A DNA stretch of 64,000 nt from Clostridium bowmanii (GTDB taxonomy: Bacteria; Bacillota; Clostridia; Clostridiales; Clostridiaceae), in assembly GCF_018861315.1 (NCBI RefSeq), contig NZ_JAHLDL010000027.1:1-64000 (forward strand), in the 5' to 3' direction. The position numbers and the translations under genes are program-made. Below, in pieces: positions 19,335-29,353 of this stretch. A model generated the notes under the pieces. It was given only the letters and a program-made list of their open reading frames with translations. It did not search any database and was not told where the DNA came from. Numbering within the stretch: position 1 is the stretch's first letter; the number at the start of each line of letters is the position of its first letter.

Positions 19335-19492
19335 AATAATTTCCGCTTCCTTTTTTTATCTAGCTTTCGCATAAATGTATTTGTTTTCCTTTGTATCGCG
19401 CACCATATAGTATACAACAATTTTAAACAAATTGAAATAGGTCCAATACAGCCATTTCGCAACTTATTTATACTATTATAGTCTAAATTGAA

Positions 19493-19528
19493 TAAAAAAA
19501 AATGTATGATTACTTAAAATCATACATT
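19493..19528 (-). terminator. Terminator after the PfkB-type kinase gene
   Basis: A perfect 11-bp stem AATGTATGATT / AATCATACATT (19501-19528). On the minus strand it is followed by eight or more T. Bases 19529-19633 hold nothing else I can identify. Confidence 0.75.
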
Positions 19529-19633
19529 CACTATTTTTCATTAATCTGCAATATTAAAATTATCAAACACATTACCTCTAAAACTAATACGTTCCATTAA
19601 TATTAAGTTTATATTTATAACTTCCCATTACTT

Positions 19634-20776
19634 TTAGATATTATCATCACACCAGTTTTTCAAGAATTCTTTTATATCATGGAAGCTTGGACTTTTGGCA
19701 TTTCTAACATAATACCCTGAGGTTGCAACTCCTAAAATTAAGGATTGTTCTGGACTTAGGTTAAAAATTTGCCCAATACAAAAACCTGCATTGAAATTAT
19801 CCCCAGCACCTGTTGTTAGTATTGGATTTGCTGTATAAGGACCATTAACATGATAGTAGCTCTCTCCAACTACTGCTGTTGCTTCTATTGTTGGATGTAT
19901 AAGAAGACAATATAAATTTAATTTTCTTGATACTTGCTGTGTTAAACCTTTTAAGTTAATCTTATCAAGATTATCGCATTTGTATCCTTCTATCCCTAAA
20001 ACCTCAGCTATTTCAACAGCTTCTTTTAAATTAAGTCCAAGTATCACATTGAAGTGTATATTAAATGTTTGTATCAGCTGCAACGCTTCAATAATATCGT
20101 CGTTAGTTCTTTTCTCTGGATCCGCCAAATCAAAGAACATAAATCTTTTTCCTTTAGTATTATCAATATGAGGAACAACCTCCTCTATTATGCCCCTCCA
20201 TATACTACTCATATGTGGAAGCATAGTCCAGTTTTCAAGTCCAAAGAGGCTTGAATCATTTATAAGTTCTATAAGCTTAGGTATTCCAATAATTTTTTTT
20301 ATATTTTCCCAATTTACATCATTAAGGGAATCAAGTTTACCAATCATTAGTTTTCCATCATCAAATTCTAAAGCATCAGTAGTACCTGGACTCGCTATGG
20401 AATATACCACACCTTTTTCTTTTATATGTTCAAACACATTATCTATTTGAGGATACCCAAGGGCTCCAATATAAGTTAGGCCGAGTCCATAGTTTAAGAA
20501 TGCATTGCTTAATATTGGGCCGTTACCACCAAGTTTTTCCTGCAATACTACCATTTCAAAATTAGTGCTAAGTCCAGAGGCTTTTACTATCCTTTGCCCA
20601 AATTCACTAATGGTTTTTATTCTATCGAATTCTATTGCACTTTTTCTTTTCCCTACCACATGAACAATTTTATCAACAAAACCATCCAAACCAATCAAAA
20701 CGTTTTCATCACTTGGTCTTTTACTCTCTAAATCAAGCAATAGTTCATTAATCTTAGTTTTAAATTCCATTATCAT
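19634..20776 (-). CDS. PfkB/ribokinase family sugar kinase
   Basis: Cytoplasmic ATP-dependent kinase of the ribokinase fold, about 380 aa, longer than the usual 300-330. The N-terminal substrate region reads LIGLDGFVDKIV, the glycine pair is in EKLGGNGPILSNA, and the C-terminal signature TTGAGDNFNAGFC carries the catalytic Asp and the anion hole. The best start is ATG 20776, 6 nt after GGGAGGG; the ATG at 20791 lies upstream of that site. The sugar is unknown, and the extra length and weak similarity to ribokinase or fructokinase prevent a firm name. It is a single gene with its own terminator. Confidence 0.85.
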   Translation of the reverse strand: MIMEFKTKINELLLDLESKRPSDENVLIGLDGFVDKIVHVVGKRKSAIEFDRIKTISEFGQRIVKASGLSTNFEMVVLQEKLGGNGPILSNAFLNYGLGLTYIGALGYPQIDNVFEHIKEKGVVYSIASPGTTDALEFDDGKLMIGKLDSLNDVNWENIKKIIGIPKLIELINDSSLFGLENWTMLPHMSSIWRGIIEEVVPHIDNTKGKRFMFFDLADPEKRTNDDIIEALQLIQTFNIHFNVILGLNLKEAVEIAEVLGIEGYKCDNLDKINLKGLTQQVSRKLNLYCLLIHPTIEATAVVGESYYHVNGPYTANPILTTGAGDNFNAGFCIGQIFNLSPEQSLILGVATSGYYVRNAKSPSFHDIKEFLKNWCDDNI

Positions 20777-20889
20777 AATTTTCCCTCCCATTTTATGTCT
20801 TTTTTTATTTAATCATACAACAACAAAGAGAGGTTGTCCACTGCATTAGCAATATAACTATAGAAAACGTAGAAATATTTTATTTATTA

Positions 20890-20930
20890 CCTAAAGAAAA
20901 AACACAGTTCCCTGCGTTTTTTTCTTTAGG
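20890..20930. terminator. Terminator after the nuclease-like gene
   Basis: The arms CCTAAAGAAAAAA and TTTTTTTCTTTAGG form a long stem with short inner pairing around TTCCCT. It serves the minus-strand gene ending at 20941. Confidence 0.7.
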
Positions 20931-20940
20931 TTGTTTAAAA

Positions 20941-21477
20941 TTAAATAAGAATATCCTTTACTCTTTGTACAAACTTTTCCCAAGCATCAGCATCAGAGTC
21001 TAAAAAAAAGGCATTATCAACTCCAAATATATTCTGAGTCTTTTGTTTATAGTGTTTTGATGTTTCATACCCATTTATATATAGATATTCGCAACCTACT
21101 TGTGCCTTAATAATGTCCAGGTATACTTTATAAGTATCAAGATTCTTAGTGGCATGAATACCACTTGATTTTACTTCTAAAAGAATATGCTTATCTCCCT
21201 TGCTTATTTTAAAATCAGTAACTCCCTTGCTTCCGGTTTTAAAACTGCTAAGCTTGAACTGTTCCGATATTTGAAGTTGGTCCAATATAGTTGACGATAA
21301 GCTTTTCAATTCTTTTGAAAGGCAATTACATATTGTTTCCTCAAATACCCACCCTCCCAAAGCTGCAAAACTAGGTGTGTTGATAGTAGCACGAAATTTC
21401 AATAGCTTTAATCCGTTCTGAGCATCTAATAGATTTTTATCATATGAATCCAAAATATCCTTATTAGTATATATCAC
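20941..21477 (-). CDS. Putative PD-(D/E)XK-like nuclease or hypothetical protein
   Basis: About 178-aa protein of unknown function. The central segment GVTDFKISKGDKHILLEVKSSG has the D...ExK spacing (beta hairpin, then E-V-K) of the PD-(D/E)XK nuclease fold, and the following TYKVYLDIIKAQ helix is compatible. I propose the GTG at 21477, with AGGGGGG 5 nt upstream; an ATG at 21501 puts that purine run inside the gene. It follows the NAD(P)HX repair gene by about 200 bp. The nuclease assignment rests only on a motif and is uncertain. Confidence 0.55.
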   Translation of the reverse strand: MIYTNKDILDSYDKNLLDAQNGLKLLKFRATINTPSFAALGGWVFEETICNCLSKELKSLSSTILDQLQISEQFKLSSFKTGSKGVTDFKISKGDKHILLEVKSSGIHATKNLDTYKVYLDIIKAQVGCEYLYINGYETSKHYKQKTQNIFGVDNAFFLDSDADAWEKFVQRVKDILI

Positions 21478-21685
21478 AGTATCCCCCCTATTTAAGTTCA
21501 TTTATATATTCTAGCATTTCCTTTTCTATTTAAGTAAGTTAAATTCTTTAGTAGTATATTCTTCTTTACCATAGAAAAGTACTTATAAGCTGGAGGTTTC
21601 CACTCTTTATATTTATACCTGCGGTTGCTAATAGCTAAATTTTGCAAATCATTTTGAATTACTATGTCTCTGGGCCGGCACACGT

Positions 21686-23194
21686 TTATCGGCTTTCTTG
21701 AATTTCTTTTATTATAAAAGGGAGTACCTCCAAAATATGATTTGCATTTACACAAAACATTTCTTTTGAAAGTTTATCCCCAGAGTAACCGTGAACATAC
21801 GCGCCAACGCATGCTGCAGTGAATATATCATGCCCTTGAGAGATGAAAGAAGCTATAATACCCGTTAAGCAGTCTCCCATCCCACCTGATGCCATTGCGC
21901 TGCTCCCAGTAGGATTAATTTGCAGGGTTTTACCATCCGTAATTATTGTATTAAATCCCTTAAGCAACAAAACAACATCATATTTTTTTGCAAATTCTTT
22001 TGCTATATCTATTTTGTTTTCATTTATTTCATCTATTGAAAACCCCGATATTCTTGCCATTTCCCCCATATGAGGTGTAAGAACTATAGGGCAGGTCGTA
22101 TTTTTAAGTATTTCAAGGTTCCCCTCAAGCACATTTAAACCATCAGAATCAATTACAACTGGACATTTAGAATTTAGTAAAACCTTTCTAAGCAACTTTA
22201 AAGTACCCTGGTTATTTCCTAGTCCTGGACCAATTGCAATACAATTACTATTAGTTATCAAGGAATCCAATCTTTTTTCATCATTAGTTGCAGCGGTCAT
22301 AGCTTCAACTAATTTTTCGCTTAGTATGCTTTGAATTGAGCTATCACAACCTAGTGTAACTAGACCAGCTCCACTTCTAACAGCCGCCTGTGTTGATATA
22401 TACGCAGAACCAGTAAACCCCTGTGATCCTGCCAAAATAAGTGTTCTTCCATAATCACCTTTATGTGAATACTTACTTCTTTTCTTAATTACCCCTTTTA
22501 CAAAATCTATATCCATTATGTATTCATCTTCATGAAATTTATCTACTACACTTCTTGGTATTCCAATACTCTCAACAACAACTTCTCCAGTATAAGGCTC
22601 ACTGCCGCCTGCAAGAAAACCCCTTTTAAAAAGTTCAAATGTAACTGTTTTATTACTCTTAATGCAAGTTCCCATAACCTTTCCACTATTACACTCAAAT
22701 CCCGATGGAACATCAATTGATAAAATGTACTTACTAGTTTCATTCATAATTGTAATCGCTAAGGAATAAATGCCTTCAATTTCTCTAGAAATTCCAGTTC
22801 CAAAAATTGCATCAATAGTAATATCGCAGTGACTTATGCTCTCTCTTAAAATATCTAAGTCCTTACTGTTATTCACTTTTATTATTTTGGCGCCCATATT
22901 TCTTATAATATTAAAATTGACCAAGGTATCTGGGCTCATATTTTCCTCTGAGCCAAGACAGAATATCTCCACATAAATTCCTCTTCCTCTATTCAAAAGA
23001 TGCCTAGCTACTGCAAAACCATCTCCACCGTTATTGCCACTGGAGCAAACAATTACAACATTTTTATTATTTTCTGGTATATTTTTCATCACCTTTAGTG
23101 CTGCATTTTCCATTAGTACAATACCTGGAATCCCTAAAATATCTATACAATAGCGATCTATGCTTCTCATTATTTGTGTTGTTCCAATTTTCAT
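21686..23194 (-). CDS. nnrE-nnrD: Bifunctional NAD(P)HX epimerase / ADP-dependent NAD(P)HX dehydratase
   Basis: Repairs hydrated NADH and NADPH. The N-terminal YjeF_N domain (about residues 1-210) interconverts the R and S epimers; its nucleotide loop is CSSGNNGGDGFAVARHL. The C-terminal ribokinase-like domain (about 225-500) removes water from S-NAD(P)HX using ADP; visible motifs are GPGLGN, DSDGLNVL, TPHMGEMAR and ASGGMGDCLTG. The length of about 502 aa is normal for the fused form. The ATG at 23194 (MKIGTTQ) is the likely start, with GGAGGG upstream; a TTG at 23224 extends the frame but lies before the Shine-Dalgarno. Housekeeping gene, apparently alone. Confidence 0.94.
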   Translation of the reverse strand: MKIGTTQIMRSIDRYCIDILGIPGIVLMENAALKVMKNIPENNKNVVIVCSSGNNGGDGFAVARHLLNRGRGIYVEIFCLGSEENMSPDTLVNFNIIRNMGAKIIKVNNSKDLDILRESISHCDITIDAIFGTGISREIEGIYSLAITIMNETSKYILSIDVPSGFECNSGKVMGTCIKSNKTVTFELFKRGFLAGGSEPYTGEVVVESIGIPRSVVDKFHEDEYIMDIDFVKGVIKKRSKYSHKGDYGRTLILAGSQGFTGSAYISTQAAVRSGAGLVTLGCDSSIQSILSEKLVEAMTAATNDEKRLDSLITNSNCIAIGPGLGNNQGTLKLLRKVLLNSKCPVVIDSDGLNVLEGNLEILKNTTCPIVLTPHMGEMARISGFSIDEINENKIDIAKEFAKKYDVVLLLKGFNTIITDGKTLQINPTGSSAMASGGMGDCLTGIIASFISQGHDIFTAACVGAYVHGYSGDKLSKEMFCVNANHILEVLPFIIKEIQESR

Positions 23195-23560
23195 TTTCAT
23201 TTCCCTCCAAAATATTTTATCCAACTTGTCCCTTAATTACATAATATTTTTATTATTCTAATACAAGGTCTTTCATAAATATATTCTCATTTTCAGCTTC
23301 TTTTAATGAAGTATACACCATTTCTTTGACAAGAAAATTTTCATTTGCAACTTCGTCAAGAAGAACCGATGCATAATCCTCGTTGTTGTACTTAGTATAG
23401 TTACAAGCAGATGCTCTGTCAACTGCGTTTTTGAATGCACTTTGCTTATGCACAAGAAGCAATGGAAAACGTTCTAATAAATGTCACTATGCTTGATATT
23501 GTTTCTGATATCAACAAGAAGATTCAATAAGGCAGTAAAATCTGATTAAAGAATAAATCA
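23195..23560. other. Gap with a short degenerate reading frame
   Basis: A minus-strand frame of 69 codons (23253-23462, TTG start) contains two similar units (ANENFLVKEMV and ENENIFMKDLV), and the opposite strand from 23463 has a 21-codon frame. Neither has a good ribosome binding site, and two stops lie just upstream of the first. It may be a decayed gene end or noncoding sequence. I do not recognise a family. Confidence 0.3.
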
Positions 23561-23599
23561 ATACAAAAACCATCTGAGCTATTCAGATGGTTTTTGTAT
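23561..23599. terminator. Terminator after the UPF0182 gene
   Basis: A perfect 17-bp stem (23561-23577 with 23583-23599) and a 5-nt loop, with T-rich flanks on both strands. Confidence 0.9.
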
Positions 23600-23601
23600 T
23601 A

Positions 23602-26316
23602 TTATTTATCTAATTGTTGTAATATAGTGCCCAGTTGCTTAATATACTCTCCATATTTAGTCCAATCTAAAGCTTTTTGAGCATCAAGCGCTTTTGTATA
23701 TAAATCATTTGCCTGCTTGATTAGTTTGATTTTAGTTTCGCTTAATGGAGTTGTAGTAATTTCCGATTTACCTGGAATTACTACATTAGGTGCCTGATAA
23801 TTGAATATCTGCTGGAGCCCGCTTTCAATATTATCAACCATCAATAACTTATTGTCATAGGAAATTATTATCTTTTTCATTTCAGGAATACTATTTTTCC
23901 CACTAGCTCTTAAATAAAGAGGTTCAATATAAAGTAAGGAATTCTTTATTGGTAGAATTACAGTGTCACCATACTGTACTTGAGATCCACCTGTGTTCCA
24001 TAAAGATAGTTGTGCTGAAATCGTAGTGTCCTGACTTATCCTTTGTTTAAAGAGGTACGGACTATAAACTGTTGTTTCTGCTGGAAATTTATTTAAAAAC
24101 AGTTTACCATAGTTCTCCCCGTCCATTCTAGCCCCTAAAATTGCTGTCATATTATATTTTCCCTTTATATTAAAATATTGTTGCAATACCATTTCTTCAC
24201 TATTTGTGCCTGGCAATTTTTCCACAATATATGGTGGAATAGTTGTTTTTACTTCACCACCTACAGCATTTGCATTTTTCGAAACATCCCAAATATCCTC
24301 TCCATTATAGAAAACTCCAGGATCAGTTACATGGTATTTTCCAAGTACAGTACTTTGAATACTAAATATATCAGCTGGATATCTAAAATGTGCTTTTAAG
24401 TCATCAGAAACCTCTGATATATTCTTAAAAAGCTTAGGGTACATCTTTGCGTAGCTTTGCACAATTGGATCAGTTGAATCTGACTTATAGAAATTTGTAG
24501 TTCCATCATAAGCATCAATTACAACCTTAACTGAATTTCTAATATAGTTTATTCCATTTTCAGGCTGTGAGTATGGATACTTAGTTGATGTAGTGTAAGC
24601 ATCAATTATATAGTATAATTTTTCTCCACTTATAACAACATAAGGATCTTTGTCATAAGTTAAAAATGGGGCTATTTTCTTTGCTCTTTCAACTATATTT
24701 CTATTGATAAGAATTTTGCTTGTACTCTTAATATCCCTTGATAGTAGGAAATTAAGTTCACCATTATTTATTGCGAATAAAAGTTTGTTACCAAAACTCA
24801 TTTTAATTCCTGCTTTACCTGCATAATTTGTTACCTTATTAACCCCACCTTGAGGATAGTCAAATTCGCTGACATTAGTATTTACTAATGCATACTCACT
24901 TGTTTGTTCACCAAAATAAATTCGTGGATTAATTAGCTTAATATTTGTACTGTTTGCAATAGGCATATCTTTAATTACGAAATCAGGCTGCCCTTCTGAG
25001 TTAACAACATTTACTTTACTCATTACAACACCAAATCCATGAGTATAAATCATGTGAGTATTCTGCCAAGTGCTTGGAGTCAGTGACTTTGAGTCTATTT
25101 CTCTTGCCGCAAGAAATACCTGACTATATTTATCGTTTAGTTTATATCTATCTACATCTATATCACTAAAATTATAGTAATATCTTAATATTTGAACTTG
25201 ATTATAAAATTCAAGTGCCTGCGCAGCTGAATTTATTCTAATGTTATCTATCGTCTGCCGATTATTTGAAATGTCCTCTTGTTTCAAATCATTTTTCACA
25301 TTAAAAGTTTTCGTAGTGATATCCGCTATATTAAAAGCTTTCCTTGTAAAATTAATATTATTTTGAATATATGTTTTTTCGAATTCCTTTTCATTCGGCT
25401 TTACAATACTACTTTGAACTACTGCTGCTGATATTACTTCTACAACACTAATTAAAACTATAGCAGCAATTGAAATTATTATAGGCTTAACCTTTGATTT
25501 TAAAACGCTTATAAATATTACTACTGCTGAAAGTATACTTGCCACAATCAATATTTTATAAAATAGTAGTGTTACATGAATATCCGTATAACTTGCCCCA
25601 TATGCGACTCCCCTAGGACTATACACTAAATTTAATGAATTTATCAAAAATCCAAGTGAAAGAAAAAGTGCTATTAGTGCTGATATTATTGCAATCTGTC
25701 TCCCTGAAAATACAATAAGTTCCTTACCCAGTTGTTTTATATCTCCAAAAGGACTTGGTATTTTCCCCACATAAGAAAAATCCTTTGATTTAATTATAAA
25801 GAAAACTACTACTTTAACAATAACTAGTAATACAAGTAGTGTCATTATAACTGTATATAAAGATTCAATTAGTGGAAGTTTGAAAATATAAAAAGATACA
25901 TCTATATTAAAAATAGGATCTTTCTCATTAAAGCTAACTGAATTTATAAATTGAAGAAGCCTAGACCAATATGCTGATGCAAAAGAAAAAGAAAATATAA
26001 AGGAAAAAATTAAATTGCAAGCTATAAAAATTTTATTTTCAATAGCTCTTTTCTTGGCATTTACCTCAACTACTATTTTTAAGTGCATGATACTCTTCCT
26101 AATGCTCTTATAATACAGCCATATACCAAGATAACTAATGATAAAAAGAGGTATCATAAACTTAGACACGGTAATTATCTTTGTTAAGTATATTGAAAGG
26201 TAACCCACTTGATCAAACCATTCAATATTAATAATAAATTGAACTATGTTACCTGTAAAAAGCAAACACACAATAAGGATTATAAATACAGTAGATATAA
26301 CTAACTTTTTTTTCAT
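23602..26316 (-). CDS. UPF0182 family large membrane protein
   Basis: 904-aa protein of the UPF0182 family, conserved in clostridia, actinobacteria and cyanobacteria but without a known function. Seven or so membrane helices fill the first third (about residues 5-310): WFDQVGYLSIYLTKI between the first two, and a long loop with EKDPIFNIDVSFYIF. The remaining 600 residues are probably outside the cell, with family-typical strings such as YTHGFGVVMSKVN and HFRYPADIFSIQ. Length is normal (about 900-1000). A GAGGTGCG site lies upstream of the ATG. It is a single gene with its own strong terminator. Confidence 0.92.
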   Translation of the reverse strand: MKKKLVISTVFIILIVCLLFTGNIVQFIINIEWFDQVGYLSIYLTKIITVSKFMIPLFIISYLGIWLYYKSIRKSIMHLKIVVEVNAKKRAIENKIFIACNLIFSFIFSFSFASAYWSRLLQFINSVSFNEKDPIFNIDVSFYIFKLPLIESLYTVIMTLLVLLVIVKVVVFFIIKSKDFSYVGKIPSPFGDIKQLGKELIVFSGRQIAIISALIALFLSLGFLINSLNLVYSPRGVAYGASYTDIHVTLLFYKILIVASILSAVVIFISVLKSKVKPIIISIAAIVLISVVEVISAAVVQSSIVKPNEKEFEKTYIQNNINFTRKAFNIADITTKTFNVKNDLKQEDISNNRQTIDNIRINSAAQALEFYNQVQILRYYYNFSDIDVDRYKLNDKYSQVFLAAREIDSKSLTPSTWQNTHMIYTHGFGVVMSKVNVVNSEGQPDFVIKDMPIANSTNIKLINPRIYFGEQTSEYALVNTNVSEFDYPQGGVNKVTNYAGKAGIKMSFGNKLLFAINNGELNFLLSRDIKSTSKILINRNIVERAKKIAPFLTYDKDPYVVISGEKLYYIIDAYTTSTKYPYSQPENGINYIRNSVKVVIDAYDGTTNFYKSDSTDPIVQSYAKMYPKLFKNISEVSDDLKAHFRYPADIFSIQSTVLGKYHVTDPGVFYNGEDIWDVSKNANAVGGEVKTTIPPYIVEKLPGTNSEEMVLQQYFNIKGKYNMTAILGARMDGENYGKLFLNKFPAETTVYSPYLFKQRISQDTTISAQLSLWNTGGSQVQYGDTVILPIKNSLLYIEPLYLRASGKNSIPEMKKIIISYDNKLLMVDNIESGLQQIFNYQAPNVVIPGKSEITTTPLSETKIKLIKQANDLYTKALDAQKALDWTKYGEYIKQLGTILQQLDK

Positions 26317-26346
26317 AAACGCACCTCTTATTTATTTTGATTGATA

Positions 26347-26451
26347 TTAATGAGATTTATACATTACTCTAATCAATTCCACACAAAACATTTTTTTCCT
26401 TCTATTAAGTAAAAATAAATACCTTTTGGTTATTTTCAAAGTAATACCCAT
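26347..26451 (-). CDS. Possible small ORF after the HTH-TPR regulator
   Basis: A 34-codon frame starting 9 nt after the stop of the regulator gene. The product is basic and partly hydrophobic (begins MGITLKITKRYLFLLNRR). An inner ATG 60 bases further in has AGAAGG upstream and would give a 14-residue peptide. TPR regulators of the RRNPP class are often encoded next to a short peptide gene, which is the only reason to list it. There is no clear Shine-Dalgarno for the first ATG. Confidence 0.2.
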   Translation of the reverse strand: MGITLKITKRYLFLLNRRKKMFCVELIRVMYKSH

Positions 26452-26459
26452 AAAGTACA

Positions 26460-27716
26460 CTAATATTCATGAATGTCATACAAACCTTTATATATTATAT
26501 TAGCTTCTTTGTATTTTCTTTTCCTCTCTAGGTGTTCTATTAATTTTAGTTTTATAGGTTTACAAAGGTTAAAGTAATTTATACCTTCATAATAAGGAAG
26601 TATTTTTTTTGTAACCTCTTCATAAAACAAGTTTTCTTCAAAGTGAAAAGCACTTAAATATAAAAAGTGTAGTAATTTAAAGTAAATAGAGCCTTCATAT
26701 TCTTTTGTTAAATACTTATTAAATACCTCTTTACTTTCCTCAATTCTGTTTAACTTAATACATGCCTCTACATAATTAGAAGCAGATAAAATAGGATCAC
26801 TATCTGTTTCTAAAGCCTTTTTTGTCCAAACTATGCTTTCTTCATAATTTTCTTCACAAAAATATAAATAAGACAAATTAATATATAAATGCCCGAAAAT
26901 CTTATTGATACTAAAATGCTTTGCTCCTGTCAATGCAGCTTTAAAATGTTCTTCTGATTTTTCATATATTTTTAAATTTGTATAACATATCCCTATATAG
27001 TTATGACACCATAATGCATTAATATACCTTCCGTTTTTTTCGTAGCTTTCTAGGGCTTTTTCTAGATAATATGTTCCTTTCAAGGGTTCATTGTTAAAAC
27101 AATAGGAAAATCCCAAATTATAATTAATCCAAGGGGTTTCTTTTAGTTTATAGGCATTAGTTAATCTTTCTATACCTTTATTATGATCATCGTATTTATA
27201 TAAAATTTTTCCAGATACAAATAGATATAAATATTGAAGTTCCTGGCTTAAAGAGGAATAAATTTTGTCTAAATCTTTTATATCCTGTTTCAAATCATTA
27301 TAACTTACATGTTCTACGAAAGTATTATACATAAGTAGATATATTTTATACTCAATATTATAAGGAGAGGTACTTATTAAGTCTTCAACATTTATTAGTT
27401 CATCATATATTATTTTTGCATCTTCATAATTCAAGTTTTCTATTTGAAACATCATATTGTAAAATTGCTGTCGTATAAGACCTATATTACCAAACTCTTC
27501 AATTTGATGTATATTTAGCTTTTTTAAAAGTGCTTCTATTATTTCACCTCTTAATGTTTTTTTACCATTTTCAAAATAACTCAAGTGACTTACAGAACAT
27601 ATTCCATAGGCTAAAGCATCTTGACTAATTTCGTTTTGCAATCTATTATATTTAATCCAGCCAGATAAGAAATCATACTCAAATTCTTTACCAAATATCT
27701 CTACTGTATCTTTCAT
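26460..27716 (-). CDS. XRE-type HTH regulator with TPR repeats (RRNPP-like)
   Basis: 418-aa cytoplasmic regulator. The N-terminal helix-turn-helix (about residues 15-70) reads ISQDALAYGICSVSHLSYFENGKK. The rest is a stack of helical repeats with TPR features (for example NYLGFSYCFNNEPLKGTYYLEKAL-like and YNYIGICYTNLKIYEKSEEHF-like helix pairs). This is the layout of Rgg/PlcR/QsrB-type regulators that respond to short peptides. It is divergent from the MFS transporter gene at 27965, and the 248-bp space between should hold both promoters, so control of that transporter is plausible. The ligand and targets are unknown. Confidence 0.85.
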   Translation of the reverse strand: MKDTVEIFGKEFEYDFLSGWIKYNRLQNEISQDALAYGICSVSHLSYFENGKKTLRGEIIEALLKKLNIHQIEEFGNIGLIRQQFYNMMFQIENLNYEDAKIIYDELINVEDLISTSPYNIEYKIYLLMYNTFVEHVSYNDLKQDIKDLDKIYSSLSQELQYLYLFVSGKILYKYDDHNKGIERLTNAYKLKETPWINYNLGFSYCFNNEPLKGTYYLEKALESYEKNGRYINALWCHNYIGICYTNLKIYEKSEEHFKAALTGAKHFSINKIFGHLYINLSYLYFCEENYEESIVWTKKALETDSDPILSASNYVEACIKLNRIEESKEVFNKYLTKEYEGSIYFKLLHFLYLSAFHFEENLFYEEVTKKILPYYEGINYFNLCKPIKLKLIEHLERKRKYKEANIIYKGLYDIHEY

Positions 27717-27964
27717 AAACTAAGCTCCTTTATATTCATAAATTTAGATTAATCTTTAAATGAAGATTACAGGTAAATTTCACTATTTATAGTGAATTAT
27801 ATATAATATTATAGCATTAACTGAAGATATTAATAAGATTTTTTCAATATAAATGATTTGATATTTTAATGAAAATTATTTAAGCTTATAATAGATAACA
27901 ATTTTAAAAAAAGGATATTTTATGAATATTAAAAAATGATTTAATAAGATGGGTAGGGGTAAAA

Positions 27965-29185
27965 ATGAAAAGGTTAACTAATTGTTTTAAGCCATATAAG
28001 GGGTTACCAATGAGCATATATGTACTATTTCTAGCTTCTATAATTAATAATACGGGAAATTTTGTGGGGCCATTTTTAACAATGTTTTTGACCTACAGAA
28101 TTGGAATTAGTGTTAGTCTCGTCGGTGTTATAGTTGCAGTAAATGCTTGCCTTGGCATGATAGGTACTATGCTAGGTGGCAAGCTTATAGATAGCATAGG
28201 AAGAAAAAAGGTGCTTGTAGTGTTTGGTTTTGCAGCAGGAATAGGATACGGACTTTGTGCATTTATAAATAATCCAATTATTATTACCAGCATATTAATG
28301 GTATCAAGTTTTGTTGGTGGATTTTCACATCCAGTATACAGTACAATAACTACAGATTTAACGCAGGGAGATCAGAGAAATGCGGCATTCTCTCTGAATT
28401 ACATGGCAATAAATATTGGCTTTTCAGTAGGTCCCCTATTGGCTGGGTTTCTATATAAAAATTATTTGATGTGGTTCTTTTTAGGAGATGCTATTACAAC
28501 TTTCCTATCTATAGCCCTTATATCAATATTTGTACCTGAAAGCATGCCAACTAAAGAGGAAATAGAACAGTCAAAAGTTAAGACTAATGAAAGTGCAGAA
28601 GATGGTAGCTTAGTATGCGCTCTTTTAAAAAGACCTACATTGTTAATGTTCTCCTTTATCATAGTTATATATTTTATAGTATTTTCACAGTTCACTTTTG
28701 GACTTTCAATACAAGTTGGGGATATATTCAAAAATAACGGTCCTACTATATTCGGAAGTCTTATGACCGTAAATGCAGTAATATGCAGCGTGCTAACAAT
28801 ATTTATTACTTCTGCAACTAAAAATATTAAAGCATCTTTATGCATAGTTATTGGAGGATTATTGTATGCGGTTGGATTTGGAATGATGTTTTTTATAAAT
28901 GAATATTATTTGTTTATTCTATCAGCAGCTACATGGACTGTGGGAGAAATACTTGTAGCAACTAATACAAGTGTATATATCGCCAGTCAAACCCCCATTA
29001 CCCATAGAGGAAGGTTTAATTCGGTATTTCCTATAATAAGAAAGCTAGGATTTATGATTGGACCCATGATGGCTGGTTTTTATATAAAGTACACTAACAT
29101 AAGAAACTTATGGTTTTTAGTTGCTATTTTAGCTTTAATTGCGTCTTTACTGATGTATAGATTATATGCTGTAGATAAGGTATAA
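27965..29185 (+). CDS. Major facilitator superfamily transporter
   Basis: 406-aa integral membrane carrier with 12 predicted helices. The loop between helices 2 and 3 has GGKLIDSIGRKKVLV, a good match to MFS motif A (GxLaDrxGrkxxl), and GFSVGPLLAGFLY follows in helix 5. It looks like a drug or metabolite efflux protein of the DHA1 type; the substrate is unknown. It is divergent from an HTH-TPR regulator that may control it. GGGTAGGGG lies upstream of the ATG, and a 21-bp terminator follows. Confidence 0.88.
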   Translation: MKRLTNCFKPYKGLPMSIYVLFLASIINNTGNFVGPFLTMFLTYRIGISVSLVGVIVAVNACLGMIGTMLGGKLIDSIGRKKVLVVFGFAAGIGYGLCAFINNPIIITSILMVSSFVGGFSHPVYSTITTDLTQGDQRNAAFSLNYMAINIGFSVGPLLAGFLYKNYLMWFFLGDAITTFLSIALISIFVPESMPTKEEIEQSKVKTNESAEDGSLVCALLKRPTLLMFSFIIVIYFIVFSQFTFGLSIQVGDIFKNNGPTIFGSLMTVNAVICSVLTIFITSATKNIKASLCIVIGGLLYAVGFGMMFFINEYYLFILSAATWTVGEILVATNTSVYIASQTPITHRGRFNSVFPIIRKLGFMIGPMMAGFYIKYTNIRNLWFLVAILALIASLLMYRLYAVDKV

Positions 29186-29232
29186 ATTGAAGCAACCCAA
29201 CATAAAACAGCATAATTAAATCAGCTATTATT

Positions 29233-29290
29233 AAAATCACGTCCTAGACAAGACTTGTTTTTACACAAATCTTGTCTAGGACGTGATTTT
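29233..29290. terminator. Perfect 21-bp terminator hairpin
   Basis: AAAATCACGTCC... (29233-29253) pairs perfectly with 29270-29290 and is followed by a T-run. It ends the MFS gene and may also act for thrB from the other side. Confidence 0.88.
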
Positions 29291-29353
29291 TCTTTTAATT
29301 ATTTTCCTGAACAGTCAATTCTGATTTCATGTAAGTGGCATCATTTCTTATTC

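Noticed and set aside
21498-21755. Minus-strand frame of 85 codons between the NAD(P)HX repair gene and the nuclease-like gene
   Set aside because: Its only start there is TTG inside the end of nnrD, without a ribosome binding site, and it overlaps both neighbours. A shorter GTG start is possible, but nothing supports it.
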